The notes beneath the pieces are model-generated. The model saw only the letters and a program-made list of their open reading frames with translations, did not search any database and was not told the origin of the DNA. A DNA stretch of 17,646 nucleotides, taken from positions 1 through 17,646 of the forward strand of contig CABSLV010000034.1 of assembly GCA_902478645.1 (NCBI GenBank), in the 5' to 3' direction. Of this stretch, positions 1 to 6,908 are shown in pieces. The stretch comes from an uncultured Flavobacteriales bacterium (GTDB taxonomy: Bacteria; Bacteroidota; Bacteroidia; Flavobacteriales; UBA1820). Every line of letters starts with the position of its first letter. Position 1 is the stretch's first letter. The position numbers and the translations under genes are program-made.

Positions 1-250
1 CGCTGGCGATGAGGGCTTCTATCTTGGCGGTTTTCGATCCGAATCGATGGCCGATGATGGCCATGTCGGTCTTTTTGCTCGGCCCATGATAAGCATCACC
101 TCCGAGACATGCAATGATGGATTGGAATTCACCCCGATCATAATGGCCAATATCGCCTGAGAGGACAATGTGCTTGCCGCGAAAGGGATTGTCCGGGGCA
201 TCGTCGGCAATGGGGGTGCGATTGCAAGCTCTAACGGTTTTATATGACAT
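1..250 (-). CDS. BRCT-domain protein, partial (C-terminal part off the left edge)
   Basis: An open frame starts at the ATG at 248-250 and runs 83 codons to the window edge without a stop. Residues about 20-83 fit a BRCT domain: a FRGKHIVLSGDI opening strand, an R-x-E-F helix start, the central CLGGDAY turn, then a KKTDMAIIGHRFGSKTAKIEAL segment (read as two pieces), matching the usual GG and 'lV.G...GSK..KA' landmarks. BRCT domains bind DNA ends or phosphopeptides and in bacteria occur in NAD-dependent DNA ligase and some DnaQ-like exonucleases. Here the domain is near the N-terminus, so this is not an ordinary LigA. The start lies 14 bp after the stop of the upstream membrane-protein gene, which suggests co-transcription. 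The rest of the protein, and so its function, cannot be seen. Confidence 0.7.
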   Translation of the reverse strand, partial: MSYKTVRACNRTPIADDAPDNPFRGKHIVLSGDIGHYDRGEFQSIIACLGGDAYHGPSKKTDMAIIGHRFGSKTAKIEALIAS

Positions 251-264
251 TATTTCTGAATTAT

Positions 265-1203
265 TTATTGATCGGACCACTCCTGAACATCTGTCAAGAA
301 ACCATCTCTATCGAAAACAAATATCTGATCTTTGTAAACAGTCCTCCCCGAGGAGGTGACAAAACTGTATTTGTGGCGGACAACGTATTCGGAAGTGGCA
401 TCGTAAAACCGTACTTCGCTCCACCAAAGCGCGTCGTAAGCCATACCGGAATATTTGTTTTTAAGATAGCGCGTAACCTGGCTTACTTCGCCCGTATTGG
501 GATTGTTGTATACGTTTCCCCGCTCGAAACGATGGGACCCATAACGGTTTTTTTCCGCAAGAGTCGTGCGTGGTTTCCCTCGAAAATCCGTCTCCCGGAC
601 AGGTTTATCATAGACTGCGGAAGGATTGGCTAAAGCTGCGCTAACCCGATCGCTGATCGCTTTCTTCCGTTCTTCAAGGGATCTGCCCGTGGTGTCTGCA
701 ACGGGACTATCGTATTGACTATCGTTCTTTTTATTATCCACAAGGGTAGTTCCTGCAGATTCTTCGGCCTGTTGATCATTTGAAGCATTATTGCACTTAT
801 GTAAAAACACAAAAATAATGACCAAACCTAGAGCCAAAAGCAAAACTTGTAAGGATATTCTATCCATTTCAGTGTATTTATTCTTCCCCTCTTTCTTTTC
901 AGAGACGCTCTGTTGAGCTTGGAGGGCGGCCTGAGCTACCTGGTTCCAGTACTCCAGGCGGGCTTCAAGGTGCGAGCGGTGTTTTTTCCGTTCGGAGATT
1001 TCCCGAAATATTTCATTGGGGTCGCTGGAACGAAACCCTTGTTTTTCGAGTTGGTCGATCTCTTTCCGAATGTCGTCTCGTATTTGCTGTGCGGTATTCA
1101 AAGACGAATGATCCGTTGCCTGGTCGAGAAGAGAGAGCATATCTTGGGGACTTATCGTGGGGACGCCCCTTTCGTCAGTAGGGATGGATGACAGATCGGA
1201 CAT
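265..1203 (-). CDS. Hypothetical coiled-coil protein with one transmembrane segment
   Basis: I do not recognise the family of this 312-aa protein. Residues about 25-105 are charged and helix-prone (RDDIRKEIDQLEKQ, ISERKKHRSHLEARLE), probably coiled coil. One hydrophobic segment lies at about 117-134 (LQVLLLALGLVIIFVFLH). A low-complexity polar stretch follows (138-175), then a soluble C-terminal region of about 130 residues rich in aromatic and charged residues, ending FDRDGFLTDVQEWSDQ. There is no cleavable signal, so the protein is probably anchored with the coil on one side of the inner membrane and the C-terminal region on the other; the orientation is not certain. It is the first gene of a unit with the BRCT protein. 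The ATG at 1201-1203 lies about 20 bp after a TATATTTG element. DNA around the membrane segment (781-900) is only about 32% G+C by hand count, below the metabolic genes nearby. Confidence 0.7.
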   Translation of the reverse strand: MSDLSSIPTDERGVPTISPQDMLSLLDQATDHSSLNTAQQIRDDIRKEIDQLEKQGFRSSDPNEIFREISERKKHRSHLEARLEYWNQVAQAALQAQQSVSEKKEGKNKYTEMDRISLQVLLLALGLVIIFVFLHKCNNASNDQQAEESAGTTLVDNKKNDSQYDSPVADTTGRSLEERKKAISDRVSAALANPSAVYDKPVRETDFRGKPRTTLAEKNRYGSHRFERGNVYNNPNTGEVSQVTRYLKNKYSGMAYDALWWSEVRFYDATSEYVVRHKYSFVTSSGRTVYKDQIFVFDRDGFLTDVQEWSDQ

Positions 1204-1222
1204 AGTTGATTATATTTTTTTA

Positions 1223-1249
1223 CAAATATAATTCTTTTGAAGCAACAAA
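1223..1249 (-). promoter_or_regulatory. Candidate promoter for the membrane-protein/BRCT unit
   Basis: On the minus strand TATATTTG (1223-1230) matches the Bacteroidetes -7 consensus TAnnTTTG exactly. A TTTG (1246-1249) lies 15 bp upstream, a little closer than the usual spacing of about 19 bp. The start codon is about 20 bp downstream, so the leader would be very short. The -7 element is good and the -33 element is doubtful. Confidence 0.4.
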
Positions 1250-1330
1250 AATCAGATGACTCATCCACAACACAGCAGATTAGAATTTTTTCCGTTCTTA
1301 AACGAGAACGTACCCTCGGCAGATTCAAAT

Positions 1331-1347
1331 CGAAAACTTCGTTTTCG
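1331..1347. repeat. Perfect 7-bp inverted repeat upstream of the phosphoribosyltransferase gene
   Basis: CGAAAAC - TTC - GTTTTCG is a perfect palindromic arm pair with a 3-bp centre. It ends immediately before the candidate -33 element (1348-1351), where an operator would be expected. It could instead be a small hairpin with no function. No second copy was noticed in the window. Confidence 0.4.
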
Positions 1348-1379
1348 TTTGCCGCTGCGCCCGGCTTTCACGATCTTTG
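1348..1379 (+). promoter_or_regulatory. Candidate promoter for the phosphoribosyltransferase gene
   Basis: TTTG at 1348-1351 is followed after 20 bp by GATCTTTG at 1372-1379, which matches TAnnTTTG except at its first base. The spacing suits the Bacteroidetes promoter type. The predicted transcript would start about 25 bp before the ATG at 1412. Confidence 0.35.
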
Positions 1380-1411
1380 TCCATCATCCACATCGGACTA
1401 TTTTATTCTGT

Positions 1412-1912
1412 ATGAAAAAAGACATCATCCTATCCGACCAGGACATTCGTTTGAGAGTCCGCCGGATTGCATACCAAATCTACGAATCCAACCTGGACGA
1501 AGAAACCGTATTCGTCGTCGGTATTGCCAACAGCGGCTATCGGATCGCTACCCTGATTGCCGACGAATTGGAGAAAATCACCCCCTCCCGCGTCCGCCTG
1601 GTACGCTTGGAAGTAAATAAAAAAGACCTCTACGCCCCTTTCGAGATGGACACCGACTTGACCACCATGACCGGAAAACCCGTCGTACTGGTGGACGACG
1701 TACTCAACAGCGGGACGGTGCTCATCCATGCCGTACGCCATTTGCTGTCCGTCCCCCTGAAGAAACTCAACACGGCTGTGTTGGTGGACCGTAACCACAA
1801 GCTGTACCCGGTCAAAGTGGACTTCAAGGGACTTTCGCTCTCTACCTCGATGCACGAACACGTCGATGTAGTTTTTGAAAAGGACGGCTCGATCCACGCT
1901 TGCCTGAACTGA
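1412..1912 (+). CDS. PyrR-like type I phosphoribosyltransferase
   Basis: This 166-aa protein of the type I phosphoribosyltransferase fold would transfer or bind phosphoribosyl from PRPP in the cytoplasm. The PRPP loop VVLVDDVLNSGT is at residues 91-102, the pyrophosphate-loop GIANSG at 37-42, and a flexible hood-like segment LEVNKKDLYAP at 66-76. Length and overall order match the PyrR family (about 150-180 aa), whose members are RNA-binding pyrimidine regulators and/or uracil phosphoribosyltransferases. The PRPP loop differs from the common LVDDVLYTGRT. The frame is open back to 1256, but the ATG at 1412 begins the family-like N-terminus MKKDIILSDQ and follows a candidate promoter, so the upstream extension is rejected. 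No pyrimidine gene is adjacent, so the substrate and any regulatory role are unproven. Confidence 0.8.
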   Translation: MKKDIILSDQDIRLRVRRIAYQIYESNLDEETVFVVGIANSGYRIATLIADELEKITPSRVRLVRLEVNKKDLYAPFEMDTDLTTMTGKPVVLVDDVLNSGTVLIHAVRHLLSVPLKKLNTAVLVDRNHKLYPVKVDFKGLSLSTSMHEHVDVVFEKDGSIHACLN

Positions 1913-1957
1913 AGCTCCCCGAGGGGTTTCCCCCAAGAGTCTATTTCCGAAAGACAA

Positions 1958-2013
1958 GGCTGTCCCTTTCTCCAGGCGTTCCGCAGAAAGGGCAGTCTTC
2001 CCGTAAAGTTTTT
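1958..2013 (+). terminator. Possible intrinsic terminator after the phosphoribosyltransferase gene
   Basis: An imperfect stem of about 13 bp pairs 1958-1971 (GGCTGTCCCTTTCT) with 1985-1997 (AGAAAGGGCAGTC). It has one bulged T, one G-T pair and a 13-base loop. A run of five T lies about 11 bp after the stem (2009-2013), further away than in a typical terminator, so termination is plausible but not certain. Confidence 0.35.
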
Positions 2014-2042
2014 GTTCCAACGCTAAATACCCCTGTACAGCG

Positions 2043-3314
2043 ATGACCTGTCGAAAAAAAATAACGCTTTCCCTCGTTCTGTTTACCGTGGCCTTGATTT
2101 TGGCCGTTGTTTTCATCCCCCCAACCGGAACTTCGCTGGACGAAGTGGAAGTTACCGATTCGACACAGGTACAGGAGATCGTCTACCAATACGGCATCCC
2201 GGTGGACGATTACCAGGTGGACTACGGCATCGTCCAACGCAACCAGACCCTGTCGGTGATCCTCGAGCAGCACGGCCTTACCCCCCGGAACGTACACGAC
2301 CTCACCCAGAAAGCCAAGGATGTCTTCGACGTGCGCAAGATCCGGGTAGGCCAAGCCTATGCGCTTTTCGCCACGCCGGACAGCGCAGCCACCCCCGTAT
2401 TTTTCGTCTATGAGCAAGACCCGAAATCGTACATCGTCTTCGACCTGCGGGGCGACTACGCGGTAACGCGCGGAGAAAATCCCGTGGAATGGGTACGCAA
2501 GGAGTGTTCCGGCGAGGTCGAGTCCTCCCTTTGGGTAGCCATGCAGAACAGCGGCGCCGACCCGCTGCTGGCCGTAACCCTGTCGAACATCTACGGCTGG
2601 TCCATCGACTTTTTCGGATTGCAGAAACAGGACCGTTTCCGGGTGATCTACGAACAGGAGCACGTCGAAGGGAAACCCTTGCAAAATTTCCACATCCTGG
2701 CGGCTTCCTTCCGCCATGCGGACAGCACCTATTACGCCATCCCCTTTATCCAGGACGGGGAAGAACTCTACTACAATGAAAAAGGGAACAGCCTCGAAGG
2801 TGCCTTCCTGAAAGCCCCGCTGGACTATTACCGCATCTCCTCCCGCTTTACCAACAGCCGCTACCATCCCGTATTGAAACGTTACCGCGCCCACCACGGA
2901 GTGGACTATGCCGCTCCGACCGGTACGCCGGTCTATGCCATCGGCAGCGGCAAGGTCATCGCCAAAGGGTACCAAGCCAACGGTGGAGGAAACTATCTGA
3001 AGATAAGACACAACAGCGTCTATACCACGACCTACATGCACCTCTCGCGCTTTGCCAAGGGGATCAAGGTAGGATCGAGCGTCAAACAAAAGGAAGTGAT
3101 CGGCTACGTCGGTTCCACCGGACTGTCCACCGGACCGCACCTGGACTTCCGCGTATACGAAAACGGAAAAGCCATCAACCCGCTGACCATCAAATCACAA
3201 CCCAAGAAACCGATCAGCGCCGAGAACATGCCCCGTTTTTCGCAAGTGAAGGATTCGCTCATCAGCCTGCTGGACAGCCTGCCCTACCCGGCATCCCGGC
3301 ACCCGGAGGAGTAA
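2043..3314 (+). CDS. Membrane-anchored M23 (LytM-type) peptidoglycan endopeptidase
   Basis: This is a 423-aa cell-wall enzyme. Residues 7-24 are a hydrophobic signal-anchor, so the rest is periplasmic. Residues about 40-260 resemble the OapA/LysM-like and linker regions that precede the catalytic domain in MepM-type proteins. The M23 domain spans about 262-385. The first zinc pair is H284 and D288 (HHGVDYAAPTGTPV), the catalytic His is probably H333 (YMHLS), and the last motif is GPHLDF at 364-369. M23 enzymes normally have HxH there; here the second His is Asp (D368). Such enzymes cut peptide cross-links in peptidoglycan, often under amidase or divisome control. The fold call is firm. Activity is likely if Asp can serve as the metal ligand. 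A degenerate regulatory form cannot be excluded. Confidence 0.9.
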   Translation: MTCRKKITLSLVLFTVALILAVVFIPPTGTSLDEVEVTDSTQVQEIVYQYGIPVDDYQVDYGIVQRNQTLSVILEQHGLTPRNVHDLTQKAKDVFDVRKIRVGQAYALFATPDSAATPVFFVYEQDPKSYIVFDLRGDYAVTRGENPVEWVRKECSGEVESSLWVAMQNSGADPLLAVTLSNIYGWSIDFFGLQKQDRFRVIYEQEHVEGKPLQNFHILAASFRHADSTYYAIPFIQDGEELYYNEKGNSLEGAFLKAPLDYYRISSRFTNSRYHPVLKRYRAHHGVDYAAPTGTPVYAIGSGKVIAKGYQANGGGNYLKIRHNSVYTTTYMHLSRFAKGIKVGSSVKQKEVIGYVGSTGLSTGPHLDFRVYENGKAINPLTIKSQPKKPISAENMPRFSQVKDSLISLLDSLPYPASRHPEE

Positions 3315-3546
3315 AGCCGCCCGAAGCCCTCTTGCCGACAAGCGCTCACGAGAAGGCAAATTTTACCCTATACGACCTCAAAGCGATATTCCCTGCTGCC
3401 GGATACGCACCAAAATCTTTTACAGCCACGACAAAACCATCGGAGAGAGAGGACTCTCCCATTCTCAAAGGGGGAGGCCAACTCTCATATTCCTGGGAAC
3501 AAGTGGATTATGAAGGCGAAAACATACTCCTAAAAACGCACGACCA

Positions 3547-4584
3547 ATGGCACATCCCTTTCATAAAGCCCTGATCATAGGAAAGTTCCAACCGCTGCAC
3601 AAAGGGCACCTCGCCCTAATCGACTTCGCGGCCCGGCAAGCGGAAACCGTCCTGGTCTGCGCAGCCGCCCACCCGGGAGAACACATCCCTTTGGAGCAAC
3701 GGGTCGACTGGCTGAAAGAGAGTTACAAGAACCGCGAAAACATCGCCGTTCAAGGCATTTCCTACGCTCCTGCCCGGCTAAACCCCTCGTCGGTTTCCGA
3801 CCTGAAGTCGTCCGAACAATGGGCGGACTACCTCCGGGAGGTTCTGGAAGGATTTGCCGAAACAGACGTGATCGTCGGCAGCGAACTCTATGTAAAATAC
3901 ATGGCCGACTACCTCGGCATCCGCTACCTCATCTACGACGAACCGAGAAAAAAACTCCCCATCTCCGCTACCGCCATAAAAAGCGACCCCATCCGCTACT
4001 GGGACTACCTCTCCCCTGCCGCAAAACATACGTACGCAAAACACATCTGCATCTGCGGCTCCGAAAGCACCGGCAAATCCACCACCTGCAAGACCCTGGA
4101 ACAACAATACCCCTTCGTAACGATGATTCCGGAGATAGGCCGATGCCTGGTGGGGAAATCCGAAATATGCGCCTCCACCACCCTCCAAAAGATTTTTTCC
4201 ATCCATCACGACCTGCTGGAAGCCGTCCTTTCCGACGCTCCGACCCCCATCGTCCTATGGGACACGGACAACATCACCACGCTCTCGTACTTCCACTACC
4301 TGTATCCCGAACGGGAACAAAATGAAATTACCCAAGGAAAAAAGATCCTTACGGCAGGAAAATACTTCTTTTTCGAATCCAACATTCCTCTGGAGGACGA
4401 CGGAACGCGCCTCTCCGCCAACGAAGCCTTGGCCTTACGGACCCATCATTTGAAACAATATGCCGAACAGGGAATACACCCCGACATTGTCACTTCAAAA
4501 GAGCGGTGCGAAGTCGTCCGCCGGCATATCCTAAGCGAGATAGAACAACTTAAAAAAGCGTTCAAACCACAATCCGAATCCTAA
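3547..4584 (+). CDS. nadR: NadR-type NMN adenylyltransferase / ribosylnicotinamide kinase
   Basis: This 345-aa bifunctional cytoplasmic enzyme of NAD salvage phosphorylates nicotinamide riboside to NMN and adenylates NMN to NAD. The N-terminal nucleotidyltransferase domain (about 7-155) shows GKFQPLHKGH at 12-21 and ISATAI at 139-144, the two signature motifs of the NadM/NadR family. The C-terminal kinase domain (about 165-340) has a Walker A P-loop GSESTGKS at 171-178 and a conserved-looking WDTDNITT segment. The N-terminal helix-turn-helix of enterobacterial NadR is absent, so it should be an enzyme and not a repressor. The ATG at 3547 begins 8-10 residues before the first core strand, as expected. 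A 232-bp gap separates it from the peptidase gene and no clear promoter was seen there. Confidence 0.92.
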   Translation: MAHPFHKALIIGKFQPLHKGHLALIDFAARQAETVLVCAAAHPGEHIPLEQRVDWLKESYKNRENIAVQGISYAPARLNPSSVSDLKSSEQWADYLREVLEGFAETDVIVGSELYVKYMADYLGIRYLIYDEPRKKLPISATAIKSDPIRYWDYLSPAAKHTYAKHICICGSESTGKSTTCKTLEQQYPFVTMIPEIGRCLVGKSEICASTTLQKIFSIHHDLLEAVLSDAPTPIVLWDTDNITTLSYFHYLYPEREQNEITQGKKILTAGKYFFFESNIPLEDDGTRLSANEALALRTHHLKQYAEQGIHPDIVTSKERCEVVRRHILSEIEQLKKAFKPQSES

Positions 4585-4660
4585 ACACTCCCTCCCCCCC
4601 CTCTCTACAACCTTGTCCCCTATTTCCCCGCAACGTTGTATTACCTGTCTCTGTCCCTTA

Positions 4661-4700
4661 ATAAAAAAAAGCGTGCCCGGCCTTTCGGCCGGGCACGCTT
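4661..4700 (-). terminator. Strong intrinsic terminator of the mutAB operon
   Basis: A perfect 12-bp GC-rich stem pairs GCGTGCCCGGCC (4671-4682) with GGCCGGGCACGC (4687-4698) around a 4-base loop, extended by two A-T pairs. On the minus strand it is followed at once by a run of eight T, the textbook form, and it lies about 25 bp after the mutB stop. On the plus strand a weaker T run lies about 10 bp beyond the stem, so it may also stop readthrough from nadR. Confidence 0.9.
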
Positions 4701-4724
4701 GCCTTGACTTTTTCCTAAAGAGGA

Positions 4725-6872
4725 TTACTTGCGTGCGTCGAGCAGGATGCCGAGCATCTTCTTGGCGCATTCAGGCACCTTGGTACCCGGTCCGAACACG
4801 GCGGCTACACCGCGATCGTAGAGGTACTGGTAGTCCTTGGGCGGGATCACACCACCGGCGAACACCACGATGTCCTCGCGACCGAGTTTCTTGAGTTCCT
4901 CGATCAACTGCGGGATCAGCGTCTTGTGTCCGGCAGCCAGCGACGAAGCGCCGACCATGTCCACGTCGTTCTCGGCAGCCTGACGGGCTACTTCCTCCGG
5001 CGTCTGGAACAGCGGGCCCATGTCCACGTCGAAGCCCATGTCGGCCAGCGAAGTGGCCACCACTTTGGCTCCGCGGTCGTGTCCGTCCTGACCCATCTTG
5101 GCCACCATCACACGCGGACGGCGTCCTTCGATCTCCTCGAACTTGTCGGCCATTGCCTTGGCTTCCTGGAAGGTCGAGTTGTTTTGAGCTTCTTTTGAAT
5201 ACACTCCGGAAATGGTTTTAACGATTGCTTTATGGCGTCCGAATACTTCCTCCAGGGCATCGGAAATCTCACCCAACGAAGCACGTACACGAGCGGCGTT
5301 GATCGAGAGTTCCAAGAGGTTGCCCTGTCCGTCGCGCGCAGCCTGGGTGAGGGCGGCCAAGGCTTTCTTGACAGCCTCGCCGTCGCGCGTAGCACGCATC
5401 TGGTTCAGACGTTCGATCTGCGAAGTGCGTACAGCCGTGTTGTCCACTTCGAGGATTTCGATGTTGGAAGGTTCGTCGGTCAGGTACTTGTTCACACCCA
5501 CGATGGTCTCCTTGCCCGAGTCGATGCGCGCCTGCTTGCGGGCGGCAGCTTCCTCGATACGCATCTTGGGCACACCCGTTTCGATGGCCTTGGCCATACC
5601 GCCGAGGGATTCCACTTCCTGGATCAGATCCCAAGCCTCACGAGCGATCTTGTCGGTGAGGTATTCCACATAGTAGGAACCGGCCCAAGGATCGACCACG
5701 CGGCATACGTTGGTCTCGTCCTGAATGTAGAGCTGGGTGTTACGCGCAATACGTGCCGAGAAGTCCGTCGGCAGGGCAATAGCCTCGTCGAGCGCGTTGG
5801 TGTGCAGCGACTGGGTATGACCCAGGGCGGCGCCCATGGCTTCGATGGCCGTACGGGCTACGTTGTTGAACGGATCCTGCTCCGAGAGAGACCAACCGGA
5901 AGTCTGGCTGTGCGTACGCAGGGCCATGGACTTGGGGTTCTTCGGTTCGAACTGTTTTACGATCTTGGCCCACAGCATACGGGCGGCACGCATCTTGGCG
6001 ATTTCCATGAAGTGGTTCATACCGATCGCCCAGAAGAACGACAGACGCGGTGCGAACTGATCGACCGTCAGGCCTGCCTTGATACCGGTGCGGAGGTATT
6101 CCAAACCATCGGCCAGCGTGTAGGCCATCTCGATGGCCGAGGTGGCACCGGCTTCCTGCATGTGGTATCCGGAGATGGAGATCGAGTTGAACTTGGGCAT
6201 GTGCTCCGAGGTGTAGCGGAAAATATCGCCGATGATGTGCATCGAAGGAGCCGGGGGATAGATGTACGTGTTGCGCACCATGAACTCCTTGAGGATGTCG
6301 TTCTGGATGGTACCGGAGAGCTGCTCCTGCTTTACGCCGGATTCCTCGGCGGCTACGATGTAGAACGCCAGGATAGGCAGCACGGCACCGTTCATGGTCA
6401 TCGACACGGACATCTTGTCCAAAGGAATTCCGTCGAAGAGCACCTTCATGTCCTCTACCGAGCAGATGGACACGCCGGCCTTACCCACGTCACCTACCAC
6501 ACGGGGATGGTCGGCGTCATAACCGCGGTGCGTAGCCAGGTCGAAAGCCACCGACAAACCTTTCTGTCCGGCAGCCAGGTTGCGGCGGTAGAAAGCGTTG
6601 GATTCGGCAGCCGTCGAGAAACCGGCGTACTGACGCACCGTCCAGGGACGCTGTACGTACATGGTGGAGTACGGTCCACGAAGGTAAGGAGCGATACCGG
6701 CTGCATAGTGCAGCTGCTCGTCGTCCTTGATGTCTTCTTTGGTGAAGCACGGCTTGACCTCGATGTGCTCGGCCGTTTCCCAAGGCTCAACGGAGGACAC
6801 TTCGCACGCGCACGAAGCCATGTCCTTGACCTTGAGATTTTCTGCTTTTATTTTAGAGAAATCGGGTTTCAT
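4725..6872 (-). CDS. mutB: Methylmalonyl-CoA mutase, large (catalytic) subunit
   Basis: This 715-aa adenosylcobalamin enzyme interconverts succinyl-CoA and (R)-methylmalonyl-CoA in the cytoplasm, the key step of the propionate branch. Residues about 40-560 form the substrate-binding TIM barrel (APYLRGPYSTMY, PWTVRQYAGFSTA, then the R-T-H-S-Q-T-S-G-W-S-L active-site segment). Residues about 583-715 form the B12-binding domain, with the base-off ligand motif DxHxxG as DGHDRG at 596-601 (H598) followed by GASSLAAGH and VFAGG. Length is normal for a MutB subunit. It lies 36 bp after mutA in one operon. A good AGGA ribosome-binding site sits 7 bases before the ATG (6880-6883), which is stronger than usual in this phylum. 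The terminator is about 25 bp after the stop. No epimerase, decarboxylase or MeaB-type chaperone gene is in the window. Confidence 0.98.
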   Translation of the reverse strand: MKPDFSKIKAENLKVKDMASCACEVSSVEPWETAEHIEVKPCFTKEDIKDDEQLHYAAGIAPYLRGPYSTMYVQRPWTVRQYAGFSTAAESNAFYRRNLAAGQKGLSVAFDLATHRGYDADHPRVVGDVGKAGVSICSVEDMKVLFDGIPLDKMSVSMTMNGAVLPILAFYIVAAEESGVKQEQLSGTIQNDILKEFMVRNTYIYPPAPSMHIIGDIFRYTSEHMPKFNSISISGYHMQEAGATSAIEMAYTLADGLEYLRTGIKAGLTVDQFAPRLSFFWAIGMNHFMEIAKMRAARMLWAKIVKQFEPKNPKSMALRTHSQTSGWSLSEQDPFNNVARTAIEAMGAALGHTQSLHTNALDEAIALPTDFSARIARNTQLYIQDETNVCRVVDPWAGSYYVEYLTDKIAREAWDLIQEVESLGGMAKAIETGVPKMRIEEAAARKQARIDSGKETIVGVNKYLTDEPSNIEILEVDNTAVRTSQIERLNQMRATRDGEAVKKALAALTQAARDGQGNLLELSINAARVRASLGEISDALEEVFGRHKAIVKTISGVYSKEAQNNSTFQEAKAMADKFEEIEGRRPRVMVAKMGQDGHDRGAKVVATSLADMGFDVDMGPLFQTPEEVARQAAENDVDMVGASSLAAGHKTLIPQLIEELKKLGREDIVVFAGGVIPPKDYQYLYDRGVAAVFGPGTKVPECAKKMLGILLDARK

Positions 6873-6908
6873 TTTACTTTCCTTTGTTTTTTTGATTCCT
6901 GCGTTTGA

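Noticed and set aside
1256..1411. An N-terminal extension of 52 residues for the PyrR-like protein.
   Set aside because: The extension does not resemble the family and covers the palindrome and candidate promoter. The ATG at 1412 fits family length.
1941..3140. A 399-codon minus-strand frame opposite the M23 peptidase.
   Set aside because: It is a shadow frame; the plus-strand gene has clear catalytic motifs.
3332..3574. An 80-codon TTG-start frame between the M23 peptidase and nadR.
   Set aside because: It overlaps the nadR start, has a weak start codon, no visible motif and no ribosome-binding site. The 232-bp gap 3315-3546 otherwise shows only a weak 6-bp hairpin (3442-3459).
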